Assembly (NCBI RefSeq): GCF_038446665.1
Contig: NZ_CP151802.1
Location: 2,480,001-2,544,000, forward strand
Length of the DNA: 64,000 nucleotides
Reading direction: 5' to 3'
DNA from: Lysobacter sp. FW306-1B-D06B
Lineage (GTDB): Bacteria > Pseudomonadota > Gammaproteobacteria > Xanthomonadales > Xanthomonadaceae
Under the pieces are notes generated by a model. It did not search any database and had not been told where the DNA came from. It saw only the letters and a program-made list of their open reading frames with translations. Each line of letters opens with the position of its first letter. Position 1 is the first letter of the stretch. Shown here piece after piece: positions 1-9,939 of the stretch. The position numbers and the translations under genes were made by a program.

Positions 1-1611
1 GCCGGCGTGCTGTACACCTTCAACAGCCTGGATTACGGCACCGTCTTCGCCCGTGCGGGCGAGCCGGCTCTGGCCGCCGCGCAAATGCAGAACGCGTGGC
101 CGGCACTGGCCGAGGCGGGCAGCTGGCTGGCGCCGATCGGTGGCTGGTCGCTGATGACCTTCATCTGCATCTGCCTGTTCATCGGTGCGATGGGCAAGTC
201 GGCGCAGGTGCCGCTGCACGTCTGGCTGCCGGACTCGATGGAAGGCCCGACGCCGATCTCCGCGCTGATCCACGCCGCGACGATGGTCACCGCGGGCATC
301 TTCATGGTCGCGCGCATGTCGCCGCTGTTCGAGCTGTCGGAAACGGCGCTGACGTTCGTGCTCTTCATCGGTGCCACCACGGCGTTCTGGACGGGCCTGA
401 TCGGCATCGTGCAGAACGACATCAAGCGCGTGGTCGCGTACTCCACGCTGTCGCAGCTGGGTTACATGACGGTCGCGCTGGGCGTGTCGGCGTACAGCGC
501 CGGCGTGTACCACCTGATGACGCACGCCTTCTTCAAGGCGCTGCTGTTCCTGGGCGCCGGCTCGGTCATCATCGGCATGCACCACGAGCAGGACATGCGC
601 CGCATGGGCGGCCTGAAGAAGTACATGCCCATCACGTACTGGACGATGCTCATCGGCACGCTGGCGCTGATCGGCACGCCGTTCTTCAGCGGTTTCTACT
701 CGAAGGACACCATCATCGAGGCCGCCGCCGAACACGCCCACGAGGCGCACAGCTGGGTCGCGACCTACGCATACTGGGCCGTGCTGCTGGGCGCGTTCGT
801 CACCGCGTTCTACAGCTTCCGCCTGCTGTACATGACCTTCCACGGCAAGGAACGTTTCCACGATCCGGTGCCGGACCACTACGTCGCGCCGGAAGCGGAC
901 TCCAGCGAGCACGAAGCACAGCTCGCCGAGCAGCACGGCCACGACGCGCACCACAAGCACGACGCGCATGGCCACGACGGCCATGACGATCACCACGCGC
1001 ACACGCCGCATGAGTCGCCGTGGGTGGTGACGGTGCCGCTGATCCTGCTCGCGATCCCGTCGGTGGTAATCGGCTTCTTCACCGTCGGCCAGATGCTGTT
1101 CGGCACCGACACGATGGGCCATCACAAGCAGCTGCCGTTCTTCCTGGGCTCCATCGACGTGGCCGCCGCGCGCGACACCGTCGCCAAGGTGGGCGCCGAG
1201 GTGTGGCACGGCCCGGTGGCTTACGCGCTGCACGGCTTCAAGGCGCCGGCGTTCTGGCTGACGCTGGGCGGCTTCATCCTCGCCACGATCATGTACCTGT
1301 GGAAGCCTGAGCTGCCCGCGAAGGCGCGCAAGCTGTTCGCCTGGCCGGTGCGCGTGCTCGAGGAGAAGTACGGCTTCGACAAGCTCTGGATCGGCGGCTT
1401 CGCCGGCGGTGGCCTGGCGCTGGGCAAGGTTTCGCGTGCGGTCGATACGCACGTGATCGACGGTGCCGCGGTCAACGGCAGCGCTCGCGTCGTCGACCTG
1501 GTTGCCCGCCTGACCCGCCGGATGCAGTCCGGTTACCTCTACCACTACGCGTTCGCGATGATCGTCGGCCTGATTGTTCTGCTGGCCGCATTGATCCGCT
1601 ACTGGCGCTGA
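1..1611 (+). CDS. nuoL: NADH-quinone oxidoreductase subunit L, C-terminal part
   Basis: Antiporter-like membrane subunit of respiratory complex I, which couples NADH oxidation by quinone to proton pumping across the inner membrane. The gene enters from the left edge, so the N-terminus is missing; about 536 residues are visible. The proton-channel core is recognisable (K-SAQVPLHVWLPD, then ALIHAATMVTAG and YSTLSQLGYM), followed by further membrane helices and the C-terminal amphipathic region of NuoL. An unusual loop rich in His and Asp is encoded at about 905-1015. nuoM follows after 18 bases and nuoN after that, the standard nuo order. Identification is secure. Confidence 0.97.
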   Translation, partial: AGVLYTFNSLDYGTVFARAGEPALAAAQMQNAWPALAEAGSWLAPIGGWSLMTFICICLFIGAMGKSAQVPLHVWLPDSMEGPTPISALIHAATMVTAGIFMVARMSPLFELSETALTFVLFIGATTAFWTGLIGIVQNDIKRVVAYSTLSQLGYMTVALGVSAYSAGVYHLMTHAFFKALLFLGAGSVIIGMHHEQDMRRMGGLKKYMPITYWTMLIGTLALIGTPFFSGFYSKDTIIEAAAEHAHEAHSWVATYAYWAVLLGAFVTAFYSFRLLYMTFHGKERFHDPVPDHYVAPEADSSEHEAQLAEQHGHDAHHKHDAHGHDGHDDHHAHTPHESPWVVTVPLILLAIPSVVIGFFTVGQMLFGTDTMGHHKQLPFFLGSIDVAAARDTVAKVGAEVWHGPVAYALHGFKAPAFWLTLGGFILATIMYLWKPELPAKARKLFAWPVRVLEEKYGFDKLWIGGFAGGGLALGKVSRAVDTHVIDGAAVNGSARVVDLVARLTRRMQSGYLYHYAFAMIVGLIVLLAALIRYWR

Positions 1612-1629
1612 TTACGACAAGGACCCGAC

Positions 1630-3159
1630 GTGAATTCCGAGCCCTTGCAGAGCACTTCCTTCCTGCTCAGCCTCTTGATCTGGCTGCCGATCATCGGCGG
1701 TCTGGCCACGATGGCGTTTGGCCACCAGCGCGCCAATGCGGCCCGCTGGTTCGCCACCGGCATCGCCTTGTTGACGTTGCTGGCGAGCATCCCGCTGTTC
1801 ACCGGTTTCGACATGGCCAGCGCGGCCATGCAGTTCGTCGAGAACCGCAACTGGATCCCGGCCTACAACATCCGCTACCACCTGGGCGTGGACGGTGTGT
1901 CTATCGCGCTGATCGGCCTGACCACGCTGACTACGCTGCTGGCGATGATCGGCGCGTGGACCTCCGTCGAGAAGCGCGTGGCGCAGTACTACGCCGCGTT
2001 CCTGATCCTCGAAGGCCTGATGGTCGGCGTGTTCGCCGCGCTGGACGCGATGCTGTTCTACGTGTTCTTCGAAGGCATGCTCATCCCGATGTTCATCATC
2101 ATCGGTGTGTGGGGCGGCCCGCGTCGCGTGTACGCATCGGTGAAGTTCTTCCTGTACACCTTCCTCGGCTCGCTGTTCATGCTGCTGGGCCTGATCTACC
2201 TGTACCTGAAGGGCGGTAGCTGGCAGCTGGCCGACATGTACGCGCAGCCGCTGACGGCGACGGAGCAGATGTGGATCTTCTTCGGCTTCCTGGTGGCCTT
2301 CGCGGTCAAGGTGCCGATGTTCCCGGTCCACACGTGGTTGCCGGACGCGCACGTGGAAGCGCCGACCGCGGGTTCGGTGATCCTGGCTGCGATCATGCTG
2401 AAGATCGGTGGCTACGGTTTCATCCGCTTCGTGCTGCCGATCGTGCCGGATGCCGGCGCCGAGTACGCGTGGCTCGTCATCGCGCTGAGCCTGATTGCCG
2501 TGGTCTATGTCGGTCTGGTCGCCCTGGCGCAGGACGACATGAAGAAGCTGATCGCGTACTCGTCCGTGTCGCACATGGGCTTCGTCACCCTGGGCACGTT
2601 CATCTCGTTCGCGCTGGTGCGCGATGCGGGCAACACCGATGCGGCGCGTTTGGGCCTGCAGGGTGCGATGGTGCAGATGATCAGCCACGGCTTCGTGTCG
2701 GGCGCGATGTTCTCCTGCGTCGGCGTGCTCTACGACCGCATGCACACCCGCATGATCAAGGACTACGGCGGCGTCGCCAACGTGATGCCGTGGTTCGCCG
2801 CGTTCATGGTGCTGTTCGCGATGGCCAACTCCGGCCTGCCGGGCACGTCGGGTTTCGTGGGCGAGTTCATGGTGATCCTCGCCAGCTTCCAGCAGCACCC
2901 GCTGATCGGTTTCGTCGCGGCCACCACGCTGATCATCGGCGCCGCCTACACGCTGTGGCTGGTCAAGCGCACGATGTGGGGCGAAGTGGCCAACGCGCAC
3001 GTTGCCGAACTGGAAGACATCAACGCACGCGAAGCCTTCGTGCTGGGCGTGTTCGCCGCCGGCGTGCTGATCCTGGGCCTGTGGCCGAAGCCGCTGACGG
3101 ACCTGATGGAACCCGCCATCGCGAATCTGGCGACGCAGATCGCCGCGTCGAAGCTCTGA
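1630..3159 (+). CDS. nuoM: NADH-quinone oxidoreductase subunit M
   Basis: Second antiporter-like proton-pumping subunit of complex I in the inner membrane. The 509-residue product is the usual length and is almost entirely transmembrane helices. Diagnostic stretches are KVPMFPVHTWLPDAH, with the Lys and His of the proton path, and KKLIAYSSVSHMGFV. It starts with GTG 18 bases after the nuoL stop and is followed 12 bases later by nuoN, so the three are one transcript. No oddities seen. Confidence 0.97.
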   Translation: MNSEPLQSTSFLLSLLIWLPIIGGLATMAFGHQRANAARWFATGIALLTLLASIPLFTGFDMASAAMQFVENRNWIPAYNIRYHLGVDGVSIALIGLTTLTTLLAMIGAWTSVEKRVAQYYAAFLILEGLMVGVFAALDAMLFYVFFEGMLIPMFIIIGVWGGPRRVYASVKFFLYTFLGSLFMLLGLIYLYLKGGSWQLADMYAQPLTATEQMWIFFGFLVAFAVKVPMFPVHTWLPDAHVEAPTAGSVILAAIMLKIGGYGFIRFVLPIVPDAGAEYAWLVIALSLIAVVYVGLVALAQDDMKKLIAYSSVSHMGFVTLGTFISFALVRDAGNTDAARLGLQGAMVQMISHGFVSGAMFSCVGVLYDRMHTRMIKDYGGVANVMPWFAAFMVLFAMANSGLPGTSGFVGEFMVILASFQQHPLIGFVAATTLIIGAAYTLWLVKRTMWGEVANAHVAELEDINAREAFVLGVFAAGVLILGLWPKPLTDLMEPAIANLATQIAASKL

Positions 3160-3171
3160 GGTCGTAGCGCA

Positions 3172-4626
3172 ATGAACATGCCTGTCCGTTCCATCGCCGA
3201 CCTGATGCCTCTGCTCCCCGAGCTGGTGGTGATCCTCGGCGCGTTCGCGCTGCTGATGATCGACCTGTTCATCGACGAGCGCCGCCGCGTGGTCAGCCAC
3301 CTGTTCGCCATTGCCGTGCTCGCGGTCGCGACCTTCATGGTCGCCACCGGTGTGGGCGGGCAGGGCACCGTGCTCGGCGGGATGTTCGTCCGCGACATCG
3401 CGGCCGATGTGATGAAGGTGACCATCGGTGTCGTCGGCATCCTGGCGATGATCTACACCTGGCCGTACCTGCGCGCCCGCGAGCTGTACAAGGGCGAGGT
3501 GTCGGTGCTGATGCTCTTCGCCACCGCCGGCATGATGCTGCTGGTGTCCTCCGGCAGCCTGGTGATGGTGTACCTGGGCCTGGAAATGCTGGCGCTTTGC
3601 TCCTACGCGCTGGTGGCCGTCGACCGCGAAAGCCCGCTGGCCTCGGAAGCGGCCATCAAGTATTTCGTCCTGGGCGCGCTCGCCTCGGGCCTGCTGCTGT
3701 ACGGCCTGTCGCTGGTTTACGGCGCCACGGGCACGCTGCAGCTGGACCAGATCGCCGCCGTCACGCAGGACAAGCTGCAGGCCGGCGAGTCGACGCTGAT
3801 GCTAATCACCGGCGTGGTGTTCATCGTCGCCGGCATCGCGTTCAAGTTCGGCGCCGCGCCGTTCCACATGTGGCTGCCGGACGTGTACCACGGCGCCCCG
3901 ACGCCGATCACGCTGTTCATCGGCTCGGCGCCGAAATTGGCAGCGTTCGGCATGACCTACCGTCTGCTGGAAGTCGGCGCGCCCGCGTTCGAAGAGCAGT
4001 GGCGCCTGATGCTGGCCATCCTCGCGGTGCTGTCGCTCGCCATCGGCAACCTCAGCGCGATGGTGCAGACCAATCTCAAGCGCCTGCTGGCGTACTCGAC
4101 GATCTCGCACGTGGGCTTCCTGTTCGTCGGCCTGGCCGGCGGCGGGCGTGAGGGCTTCGCCGCGGCGCTGTTCTACGCGATCAGCTACTCGATCATGTCG
4201 GCAGCGGCCTTCGGTGCCATCGTGGTGCTTTCGCGCCGCGGTTTCGAAGCCGACCGCATCGACGACTACAAGGGCCTCAACGCGCGCAATCCGTGGATGG
4301 CCGGCCTGGTGCTGTGCGTGATGGCCTCGCTGGCCGGCGTGCCGCCGTTCCTGGGCTTCTGGTCGAAGCTGGCCGTGCTGCGCGCCGCGCTGCAGGGCGA
4401 CATGCTGTGGCTGACGCTCGTCGGCGTTGTGTTTGCCGTGGTCGGCGCGTTCTACTACCTGCGCGTCATCAAGGCGATGTACTTCGACGAGCCGGAAGGG
4501 GAGCCCATGGAGCCCAGCAACGACCGTCCGCTGCGCATTGCCTTCGGCGTGAACGCGCTGGCGCTGCTCGCACTGGGTCTGGCCTGGAATCCGATCATGG
4601 CGTGGTGCCAGAGGGCGTTCGCCTGA
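3172..4626 (+). CDS. nuoN: NADH-quinone oxidoreductase subunit N
   Basis: Third antiporter-like subunit of complex I and the last gene of the nuo operon. The product has 484 residues, the normal length, with about fourteen hydrophobic segments. The proton-channel signatures KFGAAPFHMWLPDVY and KRLLAYSTISHVGF are present. ATG start 12 bases after nuoM. The 82 bases after the stop hold the promoter of the initiator tRNA and a weak stem (4646-4651 with 4661-4666) but no clear intrinsic terminator. Confidence 0.97.
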   Translation: MNMPVRSIADLMPLLPELVVILGAFALLMIDLFIDERRRVVSHLFAIAVLAVATFMVATGVGGQGTVLGGMFVRDIAADVMKVTIGVVGILAMIYTWPYLRARELYKGEVSVLMLFATAGMMLLVSSGSLVMVYLGLEMLALCSYALVAVDRESPLASEAAIKYFVLGALASGLLLYGLSLVYGATGTLQLDQIAAVTQDKLQAGESTLMLITGVVFIVAGIAFKFGAAPFHMWLPDVYHGAPTPITLFIGSAPKLAAFGMTYRLLEVGAPAFEEQWRLMLAILAVLSLAIGNLSAMVQTNLKRLLAYSTISHVGFLFVGLAGGGREGFAAALFYAISYSIMSAAAFGAIVVLSRRGFEADRIDDYKGLNARNPWMAGLVLCVMASLAGVPPFLGFWSKLAVLRAALQGDMLWLTLVGVVFAVVGAFYYLRVIKAMYFDEPEGEPMEPSNDRPLRIAFGVNALALLALGLAWNPIMAWCQRAFA

Positions 4627-4668
4627 CAGCAGTTTTAGCGCGAATCCGATTTAATTCATGAATCGGGC

Positions 4669-4697
4669 TTGCGCAGATTTTAGTCGGCCGTTATGAT
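4669..4697 (+). promoter_or_regulatory. Sigma-70-type promoter of tRNA-fMet
   Basis: A -35-like TTGCGC (4669-4674) and a -10-like TATGAT (4692-4697) are separated by 17 bases. The predicted start would be near 4704, about five bases before the mature 5' end of the tRNA, as is usual for stable RNA genes. It may also drive the rimP-nusA-infB genes by readthrough. Confidence 0.6.
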
Positions 4698-4708
4698 GGT
4701 CGGCCTGA

Positions 4709-4785
4709 TGCGGGGTGGAGCAGTCTGGCAGCTCGTCGGGCTCATAACCCGAAGGTCGCAGGTTCAAATCCTGCCCCCGCTACCA
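4709..4785 (+). tRNA. Initiator tRNA-fMet (CAU), CCA encoded
   Basis: A complete 77-base cloverleaf with anticodon CAT and encoded CCA end. Initiator hallmarks are visible: three consecutive G:C pairs in the anticodon stem (TCGGG/CCCGA), the A11:U24 pair in the D stem, and no Watson-Crick pair at 1-72. Here position 1 is U and position 72 is U, where E. coli has C1 and A72. Placement just before rimP-nusA-infB resembles E. coli metY. The tRNA begins translation with formyl-methionine. Confidence 0.96.
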
Positions 4786-4823
4786 GCTTCGGCCAGGATC
4801 GTTCGTTCATCGACACGATCCGA

Positions 4824-4848
4824 GGAAAGCCCGGATTCCGGGCTTTCC
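4824..4848 (+). terminator. Strong hairpin downstream of tRNA-fMet, no U-tract
   Basis: An 11-bp perfect stem (4824-4834 with 4838-4848) and a three-base loop, about 40 bases after the tRNA. It is followed by a GC-rich run rather than by T residues, so it is more likely a 3'-end processing or stability structure than a full terminator. A second perfect 9-bp stem lies at 4869-4877 with 4887-4895. Confidence 0.5.
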
Positions 4849-4914
4849 CGGGCCAAAGGCCGGGCTTGGTGATCGCGCACTGCTCACGCGATCACACCGA
4901 CATCCAGCTGTACG

Positions 4915-4947
4915 GACAAGGGGCCCGCAAGGGCCCTTTGTCGTTTT
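4915..4947 (+). terminator. Rho-independent terminator or attenuator before rimP
   Basis: A 12-bp stem (4915-4926 with 4931-4942, one G:U pair) is closed by a GCAA tetraloop and followed by GTTTTC, a classical intrinsic terminator. It ends the tRNA-fMet transcript. Since rimP-nusA-infB lie downstream with no strong promoter visible between, it may also act as an attenuator for that operon. The rest of 4786-5085 shows only one further small stem (4975-4980 with 4984-4989) and no gene. Confidence 0.75.
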
Positions 4948-5085
4948 CGTGCCCGTGGGTATGTGATTCGGAAGTTCCTGCTCCAGGAATGCGTGCTTCG
5001 GAAGAACGTGTTCGCGAGGCCGTTTCCTTTTGGCATTGCGCGGCATCGGGATGGGTCCCGTGCCGGCTTCGTGGGAGTCTGACGC

Positions 5086-5661
5086 GTGACGGACAAAGCT
5101 GTGGAAATCGCGAACCTGCTCGCCCCGACCGTTGCGTCGCTGGGTGTCGAGCTGCTGGGCGCGGAATACCTTGCAGCCCCCGGCAACGCCGTGTTGCGCC
5201 TGTATATCGACGTGCCGGCCGACCGGGCCGTGGGCGAGGACGGTCAGCCGCGCTCGGTGACCATCGACGACTGCGAGGCGGTGAGCCGCGAGGTGTCGGC
5301 GCAGCTGGATGTGGAAGATCCGATCAGCAGCCAGTACACGCTGGAAGTCTCCTCGCCCGGCATCGACCGCCCGCTGTTCACGCTGGGCCACTACGAGCGC
5401 TTCGCAGGCGAGACCGCCAAGGTCGCCATGAAGCTGCCGCAGGACGGCCGCCGCCGGCTGCAGGGACAGATTGCGCGCGTGGACGGCGACAACGTCGTCT
5501 TCGTGCTGGACGGCAACGAGTTCGTCGTGCCGTTCGGAAACATCGACAAGGCGCGCCTGGTCCCGGACTGGGCCGCGCTTGGATTCGCCCCGGTCAAGCC
5601 GGGCAAAGACAAGCCGTCGAAGGGCGCGCCGAAAGGCGGCGCTTCGAAGGCAAAGAAGTAA
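5086..5661 (+). CDS. rimP: Ribosome maturation factor RimP
   Basis: Cytoplasmic factor that helps assemble the 30S ribosomal subunit. The 191-residue product has the N-terminal alpha/beta domain ([10 protein letters not shown], then [17 protein letters not shown]), the family signature [15 protein letters not shown], and the C-terminal SH3-like domain. It ends in a Lys/Gly/Pro-rich tail (about 30 residues) that is longer than in E. coli. Start GTG at 5086, preceded by GGGAG. It is first in the rimP-nusA-infB-rbfA-truB block, 60 bases before nusA. Confidence 0.95.
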   Translation: MTDKAVEIANLLAPTVASLGVELLGAEYLAAPGNAVLRLYIDVPADRAVGEDGQPRSVTIDDCEAVSREVSAQLDVEDPISSQYTLEVSSPGIDRPLFTLGHYERFAGETAKVAMKLPQDGRRRLQGQIARVDGDNVVFVLDGNEFVVPFGNIDKARLVPDWAALGFAPVKPGKDKPSKGAPKGGASKAKK

Positions 5662-5721
5662 ACCACCCCATCACCACCCAATGCCGGCGGCGCGAGTCGC
5701 CGACCGTGCGGAGCTAGAAAG

Positions 5722-7209
5722 ATGAGCAAGGAACTGTTGCTGGTCGTGGACGCGGTCGCCAATGAGAAGGGCGTCCCGCGCGAGGTCATCTTCGAGGCCA
5801 TCGAGGCCGCGTTGGCCTCGGCTGCGAAGAAGCGCTACCACGACCAGGACGTGCTGGTGCGCGTCACCATCGACCAGAAGGACGGCAGCTACGAAACCTA
5901 CCGTCGCATGGAGGTCGTGGCCGACGACGTCGTGATGGAGTCACCGGATCGCCAGATCCGCCTGATGGACGCCGTCGACGAGGTCGAGGGCGCCGAGGTC
6001 GGTGACTACATCGAAGAACAGATCGAAAACCCCGAGTTCGGCCGCATCGCCGCACAGGCCGCCAAGCAGGTGATCGTGCAACGCGTGCGCGAGGCCGAGC
6101 GCCAGCAGGTCGTGGACGCGTGGAAGGATCGCGTGGGCGAACTGGTCACCGGCGTGGTCAAGCGCGTGGAGCGCGGCAACATCTACGTCGACCTGGGCGG
6201 CAACGCCGAGGCGATCATCCCGAAGGACAAGGGCATCCCGCGCGATGTGCTGCGCACCGGCGACCGCGTGCGCGGTTACCTGTTCGACGTGCGCAGCGAA
6301 CCGCGTGGCCCGCAGCTGTTCATCAGCCGCGCCGCGCCGGAATTCATGATGGAGCTGTTCAAGCTCGAAGTGCCGGAAGTCGGACAGGGCCTGGTGTCGA
6401 TCAAGGCCTGCGCACGCGATCCGGGCGACCGCGCCAAGATCGCCGTCGTCGCGCACGACAACCGCACCGATCCCATCGGCGCGTGCATCGGCATGCGCGG
6501 TTCGCGCGTGCAGGCGGTGAGCAACGAGCTCAACGGCGAGCGCGTGGACATCGTGCTGTGGTCGGACAACCCGGCCCAGTTCGTCATCAACGCGATGGCG
6601 CCGGCGGAAGTGCAGTCGATCATCGTCGATGAAGAGAAGCACTCGATGGACCTGGCCGTGGCGGAAGACCGCCTGGCCCAGGCGATCGGCAAGGGCGGCC
6701 AGAACGTGCGTCTGGCGTCCCGCCTGTCGGGTTGGCAGTTGAACGTGATGACCCAGGACCAGGTCACGGCGAAGTCGGAGGCCGAACAGAACGCCGCCCG
6801 CCAGCTGTTCCAGGAAAAGCTGGAAGTCGACGAGGAAATCGCCGGCATCCTGGTCTCGGAAGGCTTCAGCACGGTCGAGGAAATCGCCTACGTGCCGGTC
6901 GGCGAGCTGCTCGCGGTCGAGGGCTTCGACGAGGACATCGTCGAGGAACTGCGCTCGCGCGCCCGCGACGCCCTGCTCAACGAGGCGCTGGCGGCCGAGG
7001 AGGAGCTCGACGAGCACCAGCCGGCGGCCGACCTGCTCGAGCTGGACGGCATGGATGAAGCCACCGCCTACGCGCTCGCCGCGCGCGGCGTGGTCACGCG
7101 CGACGACCTGGCCGACATGGCCACCGACGAGCTGACCGATATCGATGGCATCGACGAGGCCCGTGCCGCCGCGCTGATCATGGAAGCGCGCAAGCACTGG
7201 TTCGAATGA
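5722..7209 (+). CDS. nusA: Transcription termination/antitermination protein NusA
   Basis: RNA-polymerase-binding factor for pausing, termination and antitermination. The 495-residue product is full length: N-terminal polymerase-binding domain (about 1-125), S1 domain (VTGVVKRVERGNIYVDLG, about 135-200), KH1 and KH2 (IGACIGMRGSRVQAVSNEL and AIGKGGQNVRLASRLSGW), and two C-terminal helix-hairpin-helix acidic repeats (about 360-495). It follows rimP and precedes infB by 89 bases. A TAGAAT hexamer at 7243-7248 could be an internal promoter for infB. Confidence 0.97.
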   Translation: MSKELLLVVDAVANEKGVPREVIFEAIEAALASAAKKRYHDQDVLVRVTIDQKDGSYETYRRMEVVADDVVMESPDRQIRLMDAVDEVEGAEVGDYIEEQIENPEFGRIAAQAAKQVIVQRVREAERQQVVDAWKDRVGELVTGVVKRVERGNIYVDLGGNAEAIIPKDKGIPRDVLRTGDRVRGYLFDVRSEPRGPQLFISRAAPEFMMELFKLEVPEVGQGLVSIKACARDPGDRAKIAVVAHDNRTDPIGACIGMRGSRVQAVSNELNGERVDIVLWSDNPAQFVINAMAPAEVQSIIVDEEKHSMDLAVAEDRLAQAIGKGGQNVRLASRLSGWQLNVMTQDQVTAKSEAEQNAARQLFQEKLEVDEEIAGILVSEGFSTVEEIAYVPVGELLAVEGFDEDIVEELRSRARDALLNEALAAEEELDEHQPAADLLELDGMDEATAYALAARGVVTRDDLADMATDELTDIDGIDEARAAALIMEARKHWFE

Positions 7210-7298
7210 ATACCGCGTCGGCCCGCCCGGCACCGCCGGGCTAGAATGACGCCAACACGCGCGGGGCCCGCCCCGCGCCACGAGGACACGGAATCCGA

Positions 7299-9935
7299 AT
7301 GTCGCAGCAAACCACCATCCGCAAGCTGGCCGAACTGGTGAACACGCCGGTCGAGAAGTTGCTGGAGCAGCTGGCCGAGGCCGGCATGACCTTCAGCGGC
7401 CCCGACCAGGTCGTCACCAGCATCGAGAAAGTCAAGCTGCTCGGCTTCCTCAAGCGCTCCCACGGCAAGGCCGACAAGGCCGACGAACCGGGCGACGCGG
7501 CGAAGAAGATCACGCTCAACCGCAGCCGGAAGCAGGAAATCACCGTCGGCGGCGGCAAGAACAAGACGACCGTCGACGTCGTGGTGCGCAAGAAGGTCAC
7601 GCTGGTGAAGCCGACCGAAGGCCAGCCGATGTCGGAGGGCGACGAGCGCGCCGAGATCCTGCGCAAGCTGGAGGAATCCAAGCAGCGCAACCTCGCCGAA
7701 CAGCAGCGCCTGGCCGCTGACGACAAGCGTCGCGCCGACGAGGCCGATGCGGTCCGTCGCGAGGCGGAGGAAATCGCGCGCCAGAAGGCCGAGGAAGAAG
7801 AGCGTGCCCGCCTGGCCGACGCCAGCGTGGTCGCCGAAGACGCCGAGGAGCCGGCCGCGCGCAAGCCTGCGACCACCCACGGCCACGGTCATCCCAAGCC
7901 TGCGGCCGCGCACGGCCACGGTCACCCCAAGCCCGCTCCGGCGCGCGTGGCCGAAGCGCCGCGTGGCACCCCCGCGCACAAGACGCGTGGCTCGCACGCG
8001 ATGGTGACGACCGTCGAGGACGACGACCGCACCAACCGCTTCGCCGGCCAGATGCACCTGAGCGCCTCCGAGCGCGCCCGTCGTGGCGCCAGCTCGCGTG
8101 GCAAGGCCAAGCCGCAGCGCCGTCACGCCGAGCAGGCGCGTTCGGGCAGCGGCTTCACCCGACCGACCGCGCCGATCGTGCGCGACGTCGCCATCGGCGA
8201 GACCATCACCGTCGCCGATCTGGCGCAGAAGATGGCGCTCAAGGGCGGCGACGTGGTGAAGGCGCTGTTCAAGATGGGCGTCATGGCGACCATCAACCAG
8301 TCCATCGACCACGACACCGCTGCGCTGGTGACCGAGGAGCTGGGCCATGTGGTCGTGAAGGCCGATGCCGCCAGCGCCGAAGACGCACTGCTGGCCCACG
8401 TCGAAGAGACGCAGGGCGAGAAGGTCGCGCGTCCGCCGGTGGTCACCATCATGGGCCACGTCGACCACGGCAAGACCTCGCTGCTGGACTACATCCGCCG
8501 CACGAAGGTGGCCTCCGGTGAAGCCGGCGGCATCACCCAGCACATCGGCGCGTACCACGTGGAAACCGACAAGGGCGTCATCAGCTTCCTCGACACCCCG
8601 GGCCACGCGGCGTTCACCTCGATGCGCGCACGCGGCGCCAAGCTGACCGACATCGTCGTGCTGGTCGTGGCCGCCGACGACGGCGTCATGCCGCAGACGA
8701 AGGAAGCCATCCAGCACGCGAAGGCGGCCGGCGTGCCGCTGATCGTGGCGATCAACAAGATCGACAAATCCGACGCCGACCCGAGCCGCGTCAAGAACGA
8801 CCTGCTCGCCGAGGACATCGTGGCCGAAGACTTCGGCGGCGATACCCAGATGGTGGAGCTGTCGGCCAAGACCGGCCTGGGCGTGGACGACCTGCTCGAC
8901 GCGATCTCGCTGCAGGCCGAAGTGCTCGAACTGCGCGCAGTACCGACCGGCCGTGCCACGGGTACGGTGATCGAATCCGCGCTCGACAAGGGCCGCGGCC
9001 CGGTCGCCACCGTGCTGGTGCAGGCGGGCGAACTCAGGAAGGGCGACTACCTCGTGTGCGGCGTGCAGTACGGCCGCGTGCGTGCGCTGTTCGACGAGAA
9101 CGGCAAGCAGGTCGAGGGCGCCGGTCCGTCGATTCCGGTGCAGGTGCTCGGCCTGTCCGGCGTGCCGGACGCGGGCGACGACTTCGTGGTCGTCGACGAC
9201 GAGCGTCTGGCCAAGGACGTCGCGCAGCAGCGCGACGCCAAGCGCCGTGAATCGCGCCTGGTCGCCGCTGCCGGCAACCGCATGGAAGACATCATGGCCC
9301 AGATGGGCAAGGGCGAGGGCCAGCTGAGCCTCAACCTCGTCGTCAAGGCCGACGTGCAGGGTTCGGTGGAAGCGCTGCGCCAGTCGCTGACCGCGCTGTC
9401 CAACGACCAGATCCGCATCAACGTCATCAGCTCCGGCGTGGGCGGCATCACCGAGTCCGACGCCAACGCCGCGCTCACCGCGAAGGCGACGGTCATCGGC
9501 TTCAACGTCCGTGCCGACGCATCGGCGCGCAAGGTGATCGAAGGCAACGGCGTGGACCTGCGCTACTTCTCGATCATCTATGACGTGATCGACCAGGTGA
9601 AGCAGGTCGCGTCCGGCATCCTGGGCGTGGAGATCCGCGAAGAGATCATCGGCACCGCCGAGGTTCGCGATGTCTTCCGCAGCTCCAAGTTCGGCGCCGT
9701 CGCCGGCTGCATGGTCGTGGAAGGCGTGGTCAAGCGGAACAAGCCGATCCGCGTCCTGCGCGACAACGCCGTCATCTTCGAAGGCGAACTGGAATCGCTG
9801 CGCCGCTTCAAGGAGAACGTCGACGAGGTGCGCAACGGCACCGAGTGCGGCATCGGCGTGAAGGCGTACAACGACGTCAAGCCGGGCGACCAGATCGAGT
9901 GCTTCGAGCGTATCGAAGTGCAGCGCACGCTCTGA
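7299..9935 (+). CDS. infB: Translation initiation factor IF-2
   Basis: GTPase that brings initiator tRNA to the 30S subunit and promotes subunit joining. The 878 residues comprise an IF2-N domain (1-50), a charged linker with an Ala/Glu/Arg-rich coiled segment (about 105-185), a second IF2-N-like domain (about 300-350), the G domain with GHVDHGKT (about 385), DTPGHAAF and NKID, then domains II to IV. The linker carries two copies of an HGHGHPKPA unit (about residues 193-215). The ATG lies 90 bases after the nusA stop. IF-2 and the initiator tRNA gene just upstream act in the same step. Confidence 0.97.
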   Translation: MSQQTTIRKLAELVNTPVEKLLEQLAEAGMTFSGPDQVVTSIEKVKLLGFLKRSHGKADKADEPGDAAKKITLNRSRKQEITVGGGKNKTTVDVVVRKKVTLVKPTEGQPMSEGDERAEILRKLEESKQRNLAEQQRLAADDKRRADEADAVRREAEEIARQKAEEEERARLADASVVAEDAEEPAARKPATTHGHGHPKPAAAHGHGHPKPAPARVAEAPRGTPAHKTRGSHAMVTTVEDDDRTNRFAGQMHLSASERARRGASSRGKAKPQRRHAEQARSGSGFTRPTAPIVRDVAIGETITVADLAQKMALKGGDVVKALFKMGVMATINQSIDHDTAALVTEELGHVVVKADAASAEDALLAHVEETQGEKVARPPVVTIMGHVDHGKTSLLDYIRRTKVASGEAGGITQHIGAYHVETDKGVISFLDTPGHAAFTSMRARGAKLTDIVVLVVAADDGVMPQTKEAIQHAKAAGVPLIVAINKIDKSDADPSRVKNDLLAEDIVAEDFGGDTQMVELSAKTGLGVDDLLDAISLQAEVLELRAVPTGRATGTVIESALDKGRGPVATVLVQAGELRKGDYLVCGVQYGRVRALFDENGKQVEGAGPSIPVQVLGLSGVPDAGDDFVVVDDERLAKDVAQQRDAKRRESRLVAAAGNRMEDIMAQMGKGEGQLSLNLVVKADVQGSVEALRQSLTALSNDQIRINVISSGVGGITESDANAALTAKATVIGFNVRADASARKVIEGNGVDLRYFSIIYDVIDQVKQVASGILGVEIREEIIGTAEVRDVFRSSKFGAVAGCMVVEGVVKRNKPIRVLRDNAVIFEGELESLRRFKENVDEVRNGTECGIGVKAYNDVKPGDQIECFERIEVQRTL

Positions 9936-9939
9936 AGCC

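Noticed and set aside
4709..4785. Integration site of a mobile element at tRNA-fMet
   Set aside because: No integrase, no repeat of the tRNA 3' end, and the neighbouring genes are in conserved order.
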